64,000 nt of DNA, taken from positions 14,872,501 through 14,936,500 of the forward strand of contig CM060887.1 in assembly GCA_030762935.1 (NCBI GenBank). Direction: 5' to 3'. This document shows, piece by piece, positions 53,972 to 63,398 of the stretch. The stretch comes from Hymenopus coronatus. Its lineage: Eukaryota > Arthropoda > Insecta > Mantodea > Hymenopodidae. The notes beneath the pieces are model-generated. The model did no database searches. It was not told where the DNA came from and was given only the letters and a program-made list of their open reading frames with translations. How positions within the stretch are numbered: the stretch's first letter is position 1; the number at the start of each line of letters is the position of its first letter. The translations under genes were made by a program, and so were the position numbers.

Positions 53972-54688
53972 TCTAATGTGTTCCATTCACGTGACTTTCT
54001 CTACAACTCTGCAACACATTATTGTTAAAAAGCTTATGCTTCTATTTTCGTCATGGTAATTGAGAAAAATTAGCAGAATTAGTCTTATTACTTGCTTCCT
54101 TGTAAGTAGAAGCGAAATAAGGGAGTACAATAGGTTAAACTAAGAGTCAAAAGCTGGTTGCTATGTGACTGAAGTTTCTTTGTTTGTATGGACAGGAGTT
54201 GACAAATTTCCTTGACGTATATGACCTAATTGTGTGTTTTATCGCAATCTATATTTTTCTGTAGTAAGTTTTTGTCTATCTCTTACGGTTTAGCAATTAT
54301 GCAAAATTCAATAAAAATCATCCAGAATAAAGTAGTCTTCAGAGGCTATTCTCAGAAAATTCAAGATATACATTTTATTTGTCAAGTAAATATCTTACAT
54401 ATACGAGATTTTAATCAAAATTTTATAGCCATTTTTAAGAAAATCAAAATTTAAATACCAAATTTGGTGTTTAACGGACTTTTCGTTGTTGAGCTATGCT
54501 GTCCACACACACACACACACACACATACACACACACACACGCACACACGGACCTTTTTATAAAAATGCATTTTTTGGAGTCAGGGGGACCCAAAACATAT
54601 ATTTCCGGTGAAATCTCGGTATCGAATTTTTGGGTGGAATACAATACCTTCTCTATAAACTATGTTCATATTTCGTATAGAGAAAGTA
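53972..54688 (+). repeat. Rep-A with shortened body
   Basis: It runs from TCTAATGTGTTCC to TATAGAGAAAGTA. About 90 bases around the AATTCCTGTATGAG block, and part of the region before the AC tract, are deleted. (AC)n at 54504-54548. Confidence 0.85.
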
Positions 54689-55228
54689 ATTATCAACTCC
54701 ACGACAAAAATGTATATTACATAAATTGTGTGTTTCAACGAGATCTACATATTTTGTGTAATATGTTTTTTCTATATTTTACGACTTACCTGTTGCGCAA
54801 AATTCAGGAAAATTCATTCAGAATAAAGAGGTCTTTAGAGGCTGTTCCCATAAAATTCAATACAACTTTTATTTGTGATTTAATATTTTAAATATAAGAG
54901 ATTTTAATCAAAATTGTTAAAACTATTTTGAGAAAGTCAACATTTTCCAAATTTGTTTTCATTTGAAGTGCAGTTTGGTGTGGGGCAATTTTCTTGAAAA
55001 TCTTCGTGTCGCATCCTTGGAAGATACTAAACTTAAATACCAAGTTTGGTATTTATCAGTATGATCATTTTTGAGATATGCTGCCCACAGATACACACAG
55101 GTCTTTTTCTAAAAGTGCTTTTTTGGACTCAGTAAACATGTATTTCCGGTGAAATTTTAACATAGAATTTTAGGTGCAATACAGTACCTTCTCTATACAC
55201 TATGTACATATTACGTGTAGAGAAATTA
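54689..55228 (+). repeat. Rep-A, 5'-truncated
   Basis: It starts ATCAACTCCACGACAAAAAT directly at the end of the previous copy and ends GTGTAGAGAAATTA. Confidence 0.8.
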
Positions 55229-55749
55229 AACAGAAAAACGATCATTACTAAGCAATATATTGTATAGACTGTTATCTTTACAATCTGTAGTGGAACACTG
55301 GAGGGAATAAACGTGCAGCAATTTCTGTAAGTTGCAGTTTTAGCATTCCTGTACAGCACAAGTCTAGCGAAGGGTAAGCTTTATAATGATAGCGCATTGA
55401 TCGGAATGTAAACTGTAGTGGGACTCCCAGAAAATGATATATACGCCATTGGCATGCTTCAGTCAAGGGCACAATAATCATTCCTGGAAAATGGGTCACA
55501 CAAAGCAATCGACTCAAACAGAAAATATTGCACGTCAATTGTGTGCTGCTCAGGCATTTGATACACAAATGATAATATGGTAATCACTAAGTGAATTCAA
55601 GTAATGTAGCATAAACGTGGCACTCAGTATTCAAGCAGCAGTTTGTTTCTCCTAGATTAGATTACACAAACTAGTTTAATTTAAAACGCATAGTGTACAC
55701 GTACTGCTTATTTAACAATATTATATAGCTTACTAAAATTAAAAAAAAA
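55229..55749. other. Unassigned stretch
   Basis: A 96-codon minus frame (55278-55568) is not recognised. No shared repeats. Confidence 0.4.
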
Positions 55750-56442
55750 TCTGATGTTTTCCATTCGCATGACTTTTACATCTCTGCAACAAATTATTGT
55801 TAAAAAGCTTATGCCTCTATTTACTTCATGCCACTAGAGAACAAGTTAGCAGAAATAGTCTTATTACTTGTTTCCTTGTAAGTAGAAGCAAAATAAGGGG
55901 AGTACCATAGGTTAAAGTAATAGTCAAAAGCTGGTTGCTATGTGACTGTAGTTCATTTGTTTGTATGGATAAGAGTTAACAAATTCCTGTATTTGAAAAG
56001 TATAAGCTTTTCAAAGCTGAAATCAAAAACAAGGAATATCTCAAAAACGATGACTCCACGAAAAAAAAAAAAAAGTATAAACGCGTTTTTAATGTGCTCT
56101 AAATTTTTTGTCAATTTCTTACGGTTTAGCAGTTATGCAAAATTCCGTAACATTCATCCAGAATAAAGTAATCTTCAGAGGCTATTCTCAGAAAACTCAA
56201 GATATACATTTTATTTGGCAAGTAAATATCTTAAATATAAGAGAATTTAATCAAAATCGTTAGAGCCATTTTTAAGAAAATTTAAATGTTCGAAATTTAT
56301 TTTTTCCATATAAAGGTAGTTTGGGGTGAGGTGATTTTCTTGAAAATCTTCCTGTCACATTCTTGGAAGATACCATACTTAAATACCAATGTTGGTTTTT
56401 AACATTCTTTTCGTTTTTGAGCTATGCTGCCCACAAAACACA

Positions 56443-56500
<58 letters not shown>

Positions 56501-56645
56501 TCGGACAATTTTCTAAAAATGCTTTTTTTTTTGGATTCAGGGGATTTCAAAACATATATTTCCGGTGAAATCTTGGTATCAAACTTTTTGGTGCAATACA
56601 ATACCTTCTCTATACACAATGTACTTAGTATATATAGAGAAAGTA
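55750..56645 (+). repeat. Rep-A, full length
   Basis: It runs from TCTGATGTTTTCC to ATATAGAGAAAGTA. (AC)n at 56443-56497. Confidence 0.9.
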
Positions 56646-56737
56646 AAAATATAGCATCCTCGGCCATTTCAGATATCTCATTTGAACTATTATTAACTCA
56701 AGAGATCCAAAACATTCAAGTCTGGAAACTCATACCT

Positions 56738-56857
56738 TTTAATTTCTCCACACGTAATACACTGGTGGATGGAGAAGGTATTGCATCCTATCCAAAGCTT
56801 CGATACCGAGATTTCACCGAAATTGTATGTTTCGACGTCTTCCAAGTCAAAAACATT
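56738..56857 (-). repeat. Rep-A 3'-terminal fragment
   Basis: A diverged palindrome (TAATTTCTCCACACGTAATA), then GGAGAAGGTATTGCATCC and CGATACCGAGATTTCACCG, ending at mariner A2. Confidence 0.75.
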
Positions 56858-56861
56858 GAAA

Positions 56862-58125
56862 AGACTCTGCCCCTTCATATTCAATGATTAAAAGCTGGGT
56901 TGTATAGTTTAAAATGGGAATTACGAGCACTAGTGATGAGCCTCGCTCTAGTCGCCCTGTAGAAGTGACAACTCCATAGGTCTTTGAAAAAATTGATCGG
57001 TTACTACTGGAAGACCGTAGATTAAAGTTGTTTGAAATAGCAGAGGATGTAAAGATATCAAAAGAACGCGCAGGTAATATTTTTAAGTAATGTTTTGGGC
57101 TCTCACAAGGTCTGTGCAAGATGGGTGCCGCGTTTGTTGACACCTGATCAAAAGTTGCAAAGAAAAACTGTTTCTGTTAAGAATGTGAAGGGCTACCGTG
57201 AAAATCCCAATACATTTTTGAGACGGCTTAATACCATGGGTGAAACTTGGATACATCATTACATTCCAGAAAGTAAATTACTGTCAAAACAGCGGACTGT
57301 GAACCAACTCCAAAAAAGTTAGTAAATTTTGTCAACTAGCAAGGTTATGGCGAGTGTTTTCTGGGATGCAAAGGGAATTATTTTTATTCATTACTTGGAA
57401 AAGGAAAAAGTATCATTGCCGCGTTTGTTGACACCTGATCAAAAGTTACAAGAAAAACTTGTCTCTGTTAAGAATGTGGAGCTCTCCGTAAAAATCCCAG
57501 TCAATTTTTAATTGGTTTATTACCATGGATACGTCACTACCTCCAGAAAGTAAACCACAGTCAAAATAGTGGATTGCACCAGCTGAACCAACTCTAAAAA
57601 AAGTAAACAAGGCTATGACGAGTGTTTTCTGGGATGCACAGGGAATTATTTTTATTGATTACTTGGAAAACAGTAAAAGTATCACTTGTGAGTATTACGC
57701 TAGCTTACTTCAACGTTTGAGTGATGAGGTGAAAAGAAAAACACCTCATTTGACAAAAAAAAAACCAAATATTTGTTCATCACAACAATGTTCCGGCCCT
57801 TCGTTCAGTCATTGCAATGGGAAATGTGCGAATTAAAGTTGGAATTGCTTGAACATCCACCCTGTTCGCCAGATCTAGCACCCAGTGACTACCACCTCAA
57901 AAAGATTCTTGGGGGACAAAGATTTCACAGCAACGAGGAGGTCATTGATGAGGTACACATCTATTTTGAGAACCTTGATAAATCGCGCTGCAGAGATGGT
58001 TTAATTAAATTAGAACACCGATAGGACAAATGTATTAGCCTATCTGGAGATTATGTTGAGAAATACAGTAAAAAAAATTAAAAGATGTTTCATTGAGAGG
58101 CCCGGGACATATCAGCCGACACTAG
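56862..58125 (+). mobile_element. Mariner A2, 5'-truncated, internally duplicated
   Basis: It lacks the left end. The right end (ATCAGCCGACACTAG, then TA) matches group A. About 300 bases, from the WVPRLLTPDQK codons to the FWDAQGIIFIDYLE codons, occur twice in tandem (about 57115-57410 and 57417-57700). The second copy has the same small deletion in the catalytic motif as mariner A4. Confidence 0.82.
56880..58025 (+). pseudogene. Mariner A2 transposase, broken
   Basis: The pieces in order are as follows. N-terminal remnants (SDEPRSSRPVE-like, near 56935). CARWVPRLLTPDQKLQRKTV and FLRRLNTMGETWIHHY (57110-57270), where the first catalytic Asp is Gly. VFWDAKGIIFIHYLEKEK. A second linker copy, LPRLLTPDQKLQ, and a motif reduced to TMDTSLPP. 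VFWDAQGIIFIDYLE and YYASLLQRLSDEVKRKTPHL. A frameshifted HDNAPAH region. Then EHPPCSPDLAPSDYHLKKIL with the third Asp and ENLDKSRCRDGLIKLEHR at the end. Stops and shifts separate the pieces. Confidence 0.85.
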
Positions 58126-58127
58126 TA

Positions 58128-58578
58128 AAAGAATGTTTGAATCAATATGTATAGAGAAATCGTGAACACGTTGAAGGATTCCATCACAGAGTGTACGATG
58201 TAGCTGAGATGGACTTCTCGATTTGCTTTGCCACATTGAAGTGTTGTCGGAACATCTGGCGCGACATCAAACTTGGATCCCGTTAGCACGTAATGCCAAT
58301 CTTTGAACAGGTTTGTTCTCCCTTCGTCTTGAAAGCTAGGGAACTTACACTCCGCGGTAGACCGTTCCTTGACTTCATAGCAATATTCCAGCTGTGGTCA
58401 GTTTACGTAACAAAGTTTCTACAATCAATGTAAACACAACAGCGTAAATAGCATGTACAGATTAAAGGAGCAACAACGTAGGCACAACATATTCCACTCC
58501 ATGTGAAGCACTGGGACATGCCGCTCTGCGACCTTAATGGAAAGTTTGTAAACACAAAACCTTCCTTATCTACAGGAT
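58128..58578. other. Unassigned stretch
   Basis: No frame of note and no repeat relation seen. Confidence 0.4.
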
Positions 58579-58778
58579 GTTAATGAACTATACCGACATA
58601 TTTTTACAGAATATGTAGATTACTTAAATAAGTAATTTGAGATAGGAGACTTATGGTCTGTTTATTGAAATGTCAAAGTAACGGCTATAAGTTTCTGAAG
58701 TGTCAGTACGCCACTGGCTAATTTATCAACCATTCGAGAGCATAACACGAAAAACGAAGGGACATCTTACAGCGTACC

Positions 58779-59064
58779 GTGGTGTAATGGTTACCATGCT
58801 AACTTCATATGCCCAAGGTCGCGGGTTCAAACCCGGCGGAGGACGATGGATTTTTTCGGGCGTAAAAATCCTTAGCATGGCTTCCTTCGGAAGGGAAGTA
58901 AAGCCGTGGGTCCCGTGTCGTAGATTTACGGCACGTAAAAGAACCTCAAGGCTGATAGAGAGGCCTCTGTGCAAAATTAAGCGGTCATTCACGCGCAGTA
59001 TAGAATGGGACGCTGAGAACCATAGCAGTTAAAGAGCGTCCATAAATAACACGCCATTTCCATT
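58779..59064 (+). repeat. SINE S1, full length, with 12-bp target duplication
   Basis: It starts GTGGTGTAATGGTTACCATG (A box), with GGTCGCGGGTTCAAACCC (B box) 30 bases later, then the S1 body (TTCCTTCGGAAGGGAAGTAA, GATTTACGGCACGTAAAAG). TTACAGCGTACC flanks it at 58767-58778 and 59065-59076. Rep-C copy 1 has a single TTACAGGTACC, the empty site. The tRNA-like head is probably the Pol III promoter. Confidence 0.92.
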
Positions 59065-59071
59065 TTACAGC

Positions 59072-59150
59072 GTACCTCTCTAGCGTAGTGGTTATGATAC
59101 TGGCTTGCAAGTGAAAGATAGTTTCCGAGTTCGGGTCTCGTTCACGTATC
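59072..59150 (+). other. tRNA-like segment in Rep-C copy 2
   Basis: TAGCGTAGTGGTTATGATAC and GAGTTCGGGTCTCG are A- and B-box-like. CTTGCAA lies where an anticodon loop would be, but the full cloverleaf does not close well. Confidence 0.55.
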
Positions 59151-59199
59151 GCGGCACTTCGTCTGGAATGAAAAAAAAAAAATAATAAAAAGCATTTAC

Positions 59200-59280
59200 T
59201 CTATGACCGGAATCGAACTCATGACCTTTGGGATAGCAGTTTCCCGCGTTACACATTAAGCCACCAGAGCAGTTGAAAAT
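59200..59280 (-). other. Second, convergent tRNA-like segment in Rep-C copy 2
   Basis: The minus strand reads TGGTGGCTTAATGTGTAACG and GTCATGAGTTCGATTCCGG. It converges on the plus-strand segment across an A-rich spacer (59169-59195). Confidence 0.55.
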
Positions 59281-59589
59281 CGCCTCTAGAGTAGGCTATC
59301 TCAAGAGCGTAGTTAATGAATGCTCAGTGTCGCACTGTCAAGTGATTAGTTGAGATTTTACAGATTTTTGCGATATTAAATCTTGAGAACGCTAGTAACG
59401 AGCTGCTAAAAATCGATATTTCTATACTCGGGCAGCAGTTTTAAAGACATTCTAACATCCGACCTACACGATTAACGCTATGTACGAAGCTGTGTCATGT
59501 TTATCCGGGGACCATGCATCGCCGATCTCAAATTACTTATATCAGTCACGTGCACAATCTCGCAAATTATTTAGGTGTAGTTCATTAAC

Positions 59590-60411
59590 ACTCTGTATAT
59601 TTCCAGCGCAAAACTTCTGGAATCGTGTCCCTGACCGCCAATCCAGCTACTGAGCCTGGCTTAACGGAGTTTGTATTATGATACTTTGCTTACTTAAAGT
59701 CACAGTGAGAAAACTTTGTACAGTCTGTATCGAAAGTGTTCCGCATATTTTTGTATTCAAAGTGGGCAGTAAATAGTGTTCATTTTATTGTTTTAACCAT
59801 GGCTCCTACGTTTTCAAAGTTAAATGGCAAGGTATTACTTAGAGCAGAGAAATAATTGCAACTGGCCTGTACTTCATGAAACAAGAGGCAGAGATGAAGA
59901 AAGAAAACTTATGTTCCCCGAGTTCTTCAAACGCCTGTAGAAAGTGAATGAAAGGGTAGCCAAAGCAAATGATATTTCACTGAGTTCCGTTTCCAGGGTT
60001 CTCAAAAGTAGGAAAGAAAGGAAAATAAATCTTAATATATCAATGTTAAATTAAAAGATGTGGAACATTTGTATCGCCAGCGAATTGCGGAAATTGGCAG
60101 GCCAGGATAGGTGAATGCGATAGCGTTGATGATCACAATGACGTGAGCGAAGACGAAGGACTGTCAGGTGTGGAAGAATTGGAGGCAGACGATTGACATT
60201 GTTTATATAGTAGGCCATTTGTATAGATGTTTTGTAGATATGAATATACACATGTTTATCAGTGCAGTACATAAGAGGTGACAGATATTTGTCATTGACT
60301 GTGACAGGCATGAATCGACTGCTTATCTGAAAGTACAACTCGCTTCTTAGCTCTCATTAAGATTTTCAAATGTTCAGATCTGCTGCGCCAGTTATACCCA
60401 GTATTGTGTTT
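59590..60411. other. Mostly unassigned; contains a transposase relic
   Basis: Apart from the relic at 59920-60197, nothing was recognised. Confidence 0.4.
59920..60197 (+). pseudogene. Tc1-like transposase relic, internally deleted
   Basis: The frame near 59925-60020 reads TPVESVNERVAKANDISLSS and VSRVLKSRKERK, a helix-turn-helix like those at the start of some Tc1-type transposases. About 100 bases on, a different frame reads ECDSVDDHNDVSEDEGLSGV then EELEADD and a stop, like an acidic C-terminus of the same type. The catalytic part between them is missing. Element ends were not identified. Confidence 0.45.
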
Positions 60412-60457
60412 TTACTTTCTCTGCACGTACTATGTACATATGTAGAGAGAAGGTATT
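60412..60457 (-). repeat. Rep-A 3' terminus, before SINE S3
   Basis: TTACTTTCTCTGCACGTACT, then palindrome and GAGAGAAGGTATT, where SINE S3 is inserted. Confidence 0.8.
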
Positions 60458-60693
60458 TTTTTTTTTTTTAGCTTAACGTTCCTTTAACCTGGACGATGAA
60501 TGATATTAGTGAAATGATGCTCAAATGATATCGGCGTCCATGGAGCTTAAATACTCGACATTCGTCTTCTCATAATAAGAGAAATCCCCGAAAAAAAAAA
60601 CCTTAACTCCAGTTAACTCACCATAAGCGAGATTCGAACTCGCGACCTGTTGTGAGGTAGACACGCTACCACCACACTACTTAGGCGGGCTTT
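60458..60693 (-). repeat. SINE S3 (tRNA-derived), inverse
   Basis: The left end is a T tract (the A tail in antisense). The minus strand carries A box TAGTGTGGTGGTAGCGTGTC and B box CGCGAGTTCGAATCTCGC. Flanks AGAAGGTATT (60448-60457) and AGAAGATATT (60694-60703) are a 10-bp target duplication with one change. Confidence 0.85.
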
Positions 60694-60703
60694 AGAAGAT
60701 ATT

Positions 60704-61558
60704 GATGTGTTACACTCCCATGACTTTCTCTAGCTACTCTACAATCAAACTTCTTACGAAAGATAACTTCTTTCAACACCACACTAATCGAGATAAACAT
60801 TAGCAGAATTTTATTACTTAGTTCCTTATAAGTAAACTGGAACTAAGGGACAGCACTAAGCTAAAATGATAGTCAAATGTTTTAAAAGCTGTCTTATGCG
60901 ACTGGCACTGCAAATCGCTTCTTTGCTTGACCAAGAGTAGAACAAAAGAAAAACGGACACTTCCGTCTTAGTAAACTATAAGTACTTCACAGTTAAAACT
61001 AATAACAAATAATACCTCGAAAACGGTAAGTTCCAGTATATAACATAACTTGTTTATTTTAATGAGATCTACATTTTTGTGTTGTAAGTTTTTGTCTATC
61101 TCTTACGGTTTACTGGTTATTCCAAATTAAGCAAAATGCATCCAAAATAAACAGGTCTTCAGAAGTTGTTCCCAGAAAATTCAAGATACGCATTTTATAT
61201 ATCCTGTAAATATCTTTAATTTGCGGTATTTTAATCAAAATCGTTAGTGCCATTTTTGAGAAAATCAAAATTTTCGAAATTTTTTTCTTGTAAAGAGTAC
61301 TTTGGTGTGGGGCAATTTTCTTGAAAGTCTTCGTGTCGCACCCGTAGAATATGCCAAGTTTGGTATTTAACGGCCATTTGGTTTTTGAGCTATGCTGTCC
61401 ACAAATACACACACGAACCTTTTTCTAAAAATGTCCTTTTTAACTTCAGGGGGATCTAAAACGTGTATTCCCGGTTGTATCTCGAAATCGAATTTTTGGG
61501 TGCAATATAATACCTACTTTCTCTACACATTATGTACATAGTATGTGTAGAAAATGTA
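60704..61558 (+). repeat. Rep-A, second subfamily, near full length
   Basis: It runs from GATGTGTTACACTCCCATGA, with the alternative middle (AAAACGGACACTTCCGTC), to GTGTAGAAAATGTA. Confidence 0.85.
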
Positions 61559-62211
61559 AAAAATCTTATTTTGACTACCTATTTTAAGACTTTTAGCACC
61601 GAACTGACGAAATACAAATTTCTAAAACAGTTTTCTTACAGCCCAGCATAAGACAAACTTCAATCTGTCCGGTATTAGATATATAAAGCCAGTTAATACA
61701 TTTCAACTGTTTTGCAATCTGCAGAGTGTTAAAATTGTGGTTTTAAATTGTTGCGGTCGCTTGGCAACGAAAACTGTCATCACTTTTTGTTAATTTAGCG
61801 TTATAACGCATCAAACTATATTTCATTCTAGATTAATTTTCTCGTTAAAAACAATGGTCACACAAAGTGGAGTCAGAAAGCATATTTCGCGCTTATCTAA
61901 ATATCAATGACAGAGAGAGAGAGAGAGGCAGCATGTTGAACGTGTCAGGCTGGTGTCTGTGCATGATGCACCAACATTTCCATATATATTGCTAGTTACT
62001 TCTGACTGACTGAGAGGAATTGGTAACTAGTCGCTTGCTTGCATTCACTCCCGCGCTTCTACCTCCTACACTCCCGTCCAAAAGTGCATAGTTTGGTCAT
62101 TACACCATCTGTGTACTCAGATGAATGATAAACGCAATACAATTTTACCCTTGAACGTTTATTTCATCAGAAAATATGTTATGTGTTTCATTCACATAGC
62201 TAGGGATAGTA
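61559..62211. other. Unassigned stretch with a short (GA)n
   Basis: GA repeats at about 61912-61928. No recognised gene or repeat. Confidence 0.4.
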
Positions 62212-63398
62212 CGAGGACCGGCTGATAACTTCCAGGTCTGTTAGACTGTAGCATCGTGTAGTTTAACTCTAGGCTAGCCTGTATCCATAGTTACAGGTCA
62301 ACAGCTTGTTTAGTTTTCGAATGACAGCATTTTAAGGCAACTTTAGAGCTTTCACGAAAATGGAAGATTTGTAAAAACGAGCAGTGACTAAATACTTCCA
62401 TTTGAAAGGCTTAACGTCTAAAGAAATCAAGGAAGAAATGGGCAGTACTTTAAAACACTCTGCCTCTTCACTTTCAATTATAAAAAGGTGAGTTCCACAG
62501 TTTAAAATGGGACATACTAGCACTAAGTGATGAGCCTCGCTCTGTTCGCCCTGCAGAAGCGAAAACTCCCGAGATCATTGAAAAAAATTCATCGTTTAGT
62601 ACTGGAAGACCTCATTTGTTTGACATAGCAGAGGCTATAAACTTATTTTGGGCTTTCACAAGGTATGTGCAAGATGGGTGCCGCGTTTGTTGACACCTGA
62701 TCAAAAGTTACAAAGAAAAACTGTTTCTGTTAAGAATGTGGAGCTCTGCCGTAAAAATCCCAGTGTTTTTTTTTAATTGGTTTATTACCATGGATACGTC
62801 AATACCTCCAGAAAGTAAACCACAGTCAAAATAGTGGATTGCGCCAGGTAAACCAACTCTAAAAAAAAGGTAAATAAGGCTATGGCGAGTGTTTTCTGGG
62901 ATGCACAGGGAATTATTTTTATTGATTACTTGGAAAAGGGTAAAGGTATCATTGGTGACTACTACGCAAGCTTACTGCAACGTTTGAGCGATGAGATGGA
63001 AAGAAAAACACCTCATTTGGCCAAAAAAAAAAAACCTTTTTTTATCACGACAATGCTCCGGCCCATCTTTCAGTCATTGCAATGGGAAATGTGCGAATTG
63101 AAGTTGGAATTGCTTGAACATCCACCCTATTCGCCAGATCTAGCACCCAGTGACTACTTCCTATTCCCAAACGTCAAAGAATTTATTGGAGGATGAATAT
63201 TTCACAGGAACGAGGGAGTCGTTGATGCGGTAAATAGATATTTTGGGACCTTGAAAAATTGCACTACAGAGATGGTTTAATTAAATTAGGACATCAACAT
63301 GACAAATATATTAGCCTTTCTGGAGATTATGTTGAGAAATAAAGCAAACAAACAAAAAATATTTTAAATGCTGTTGTCATTTAGAGGCCCGGGACCCT
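62212..63398 (+). mobile_element. Mariner A4, right end damaged
   Basis: The left end CGAGGACCGGCTGATAAC follows TA. The right end breaks off in GAGGCCCGGGACCCTTGTA, where group A should continue ATCAGCCGACC. At about 1.19 kb the span is close to full length. It shares diagnostic lesions with the second segment of mariner A2. Confidence 0.82.
62360..63330 (+). pseudogene. Mariner A4 transposase, broken
   Basis: MEDL at 62360 is followed at once by a stop. Remnants of KYFHLKGLTSKEIKEEMGST, CARWVPRLLTPDQKLQRKTV (about 62666-62725) and a catalytic motif cut to TMDTSIPPESK follow (the ETWIHHY codons are missing). Then VFWDAQGIIFIDYLEKGKGI and YYASLLQRLSDEMERKTPHL. After an A-run frameshift comes YHDNAPAHLSVIAMGNV with the second Asp, and after another shift LLEHPPYSPDLAPSDYFLFP with the third Asp. 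It is inactive. Confidence 0.85.

Larger units (their letters stand above)
58579..59589 (+). mobile_element. Rep-C copy 2, terminal-inverted-repeat element filled by a SINE
   Basis: Ends GTTAATGAACTATACCGACA and, inverted, GTTAATGAACTACACCTAAA. Without the SINE and its duplication it is about 713 bases, matching copy 1 (16105-16826) in inverse orientation. No coding frame. Confidence 0.82.

Noticed and set aside
393..56497. Tandem AC/GT tracts as possible regulatory or CRISPR-like arrays
   Set aside because: They are plain microsatellites at one fixed position in Rep-A, without unique spacers.
58779..58850. Functional tRNA gene at the S1 head
   Set aside because: It is directly joined to the S1 body inside a 12-bp target duplication; 5'-truncated copies exist.
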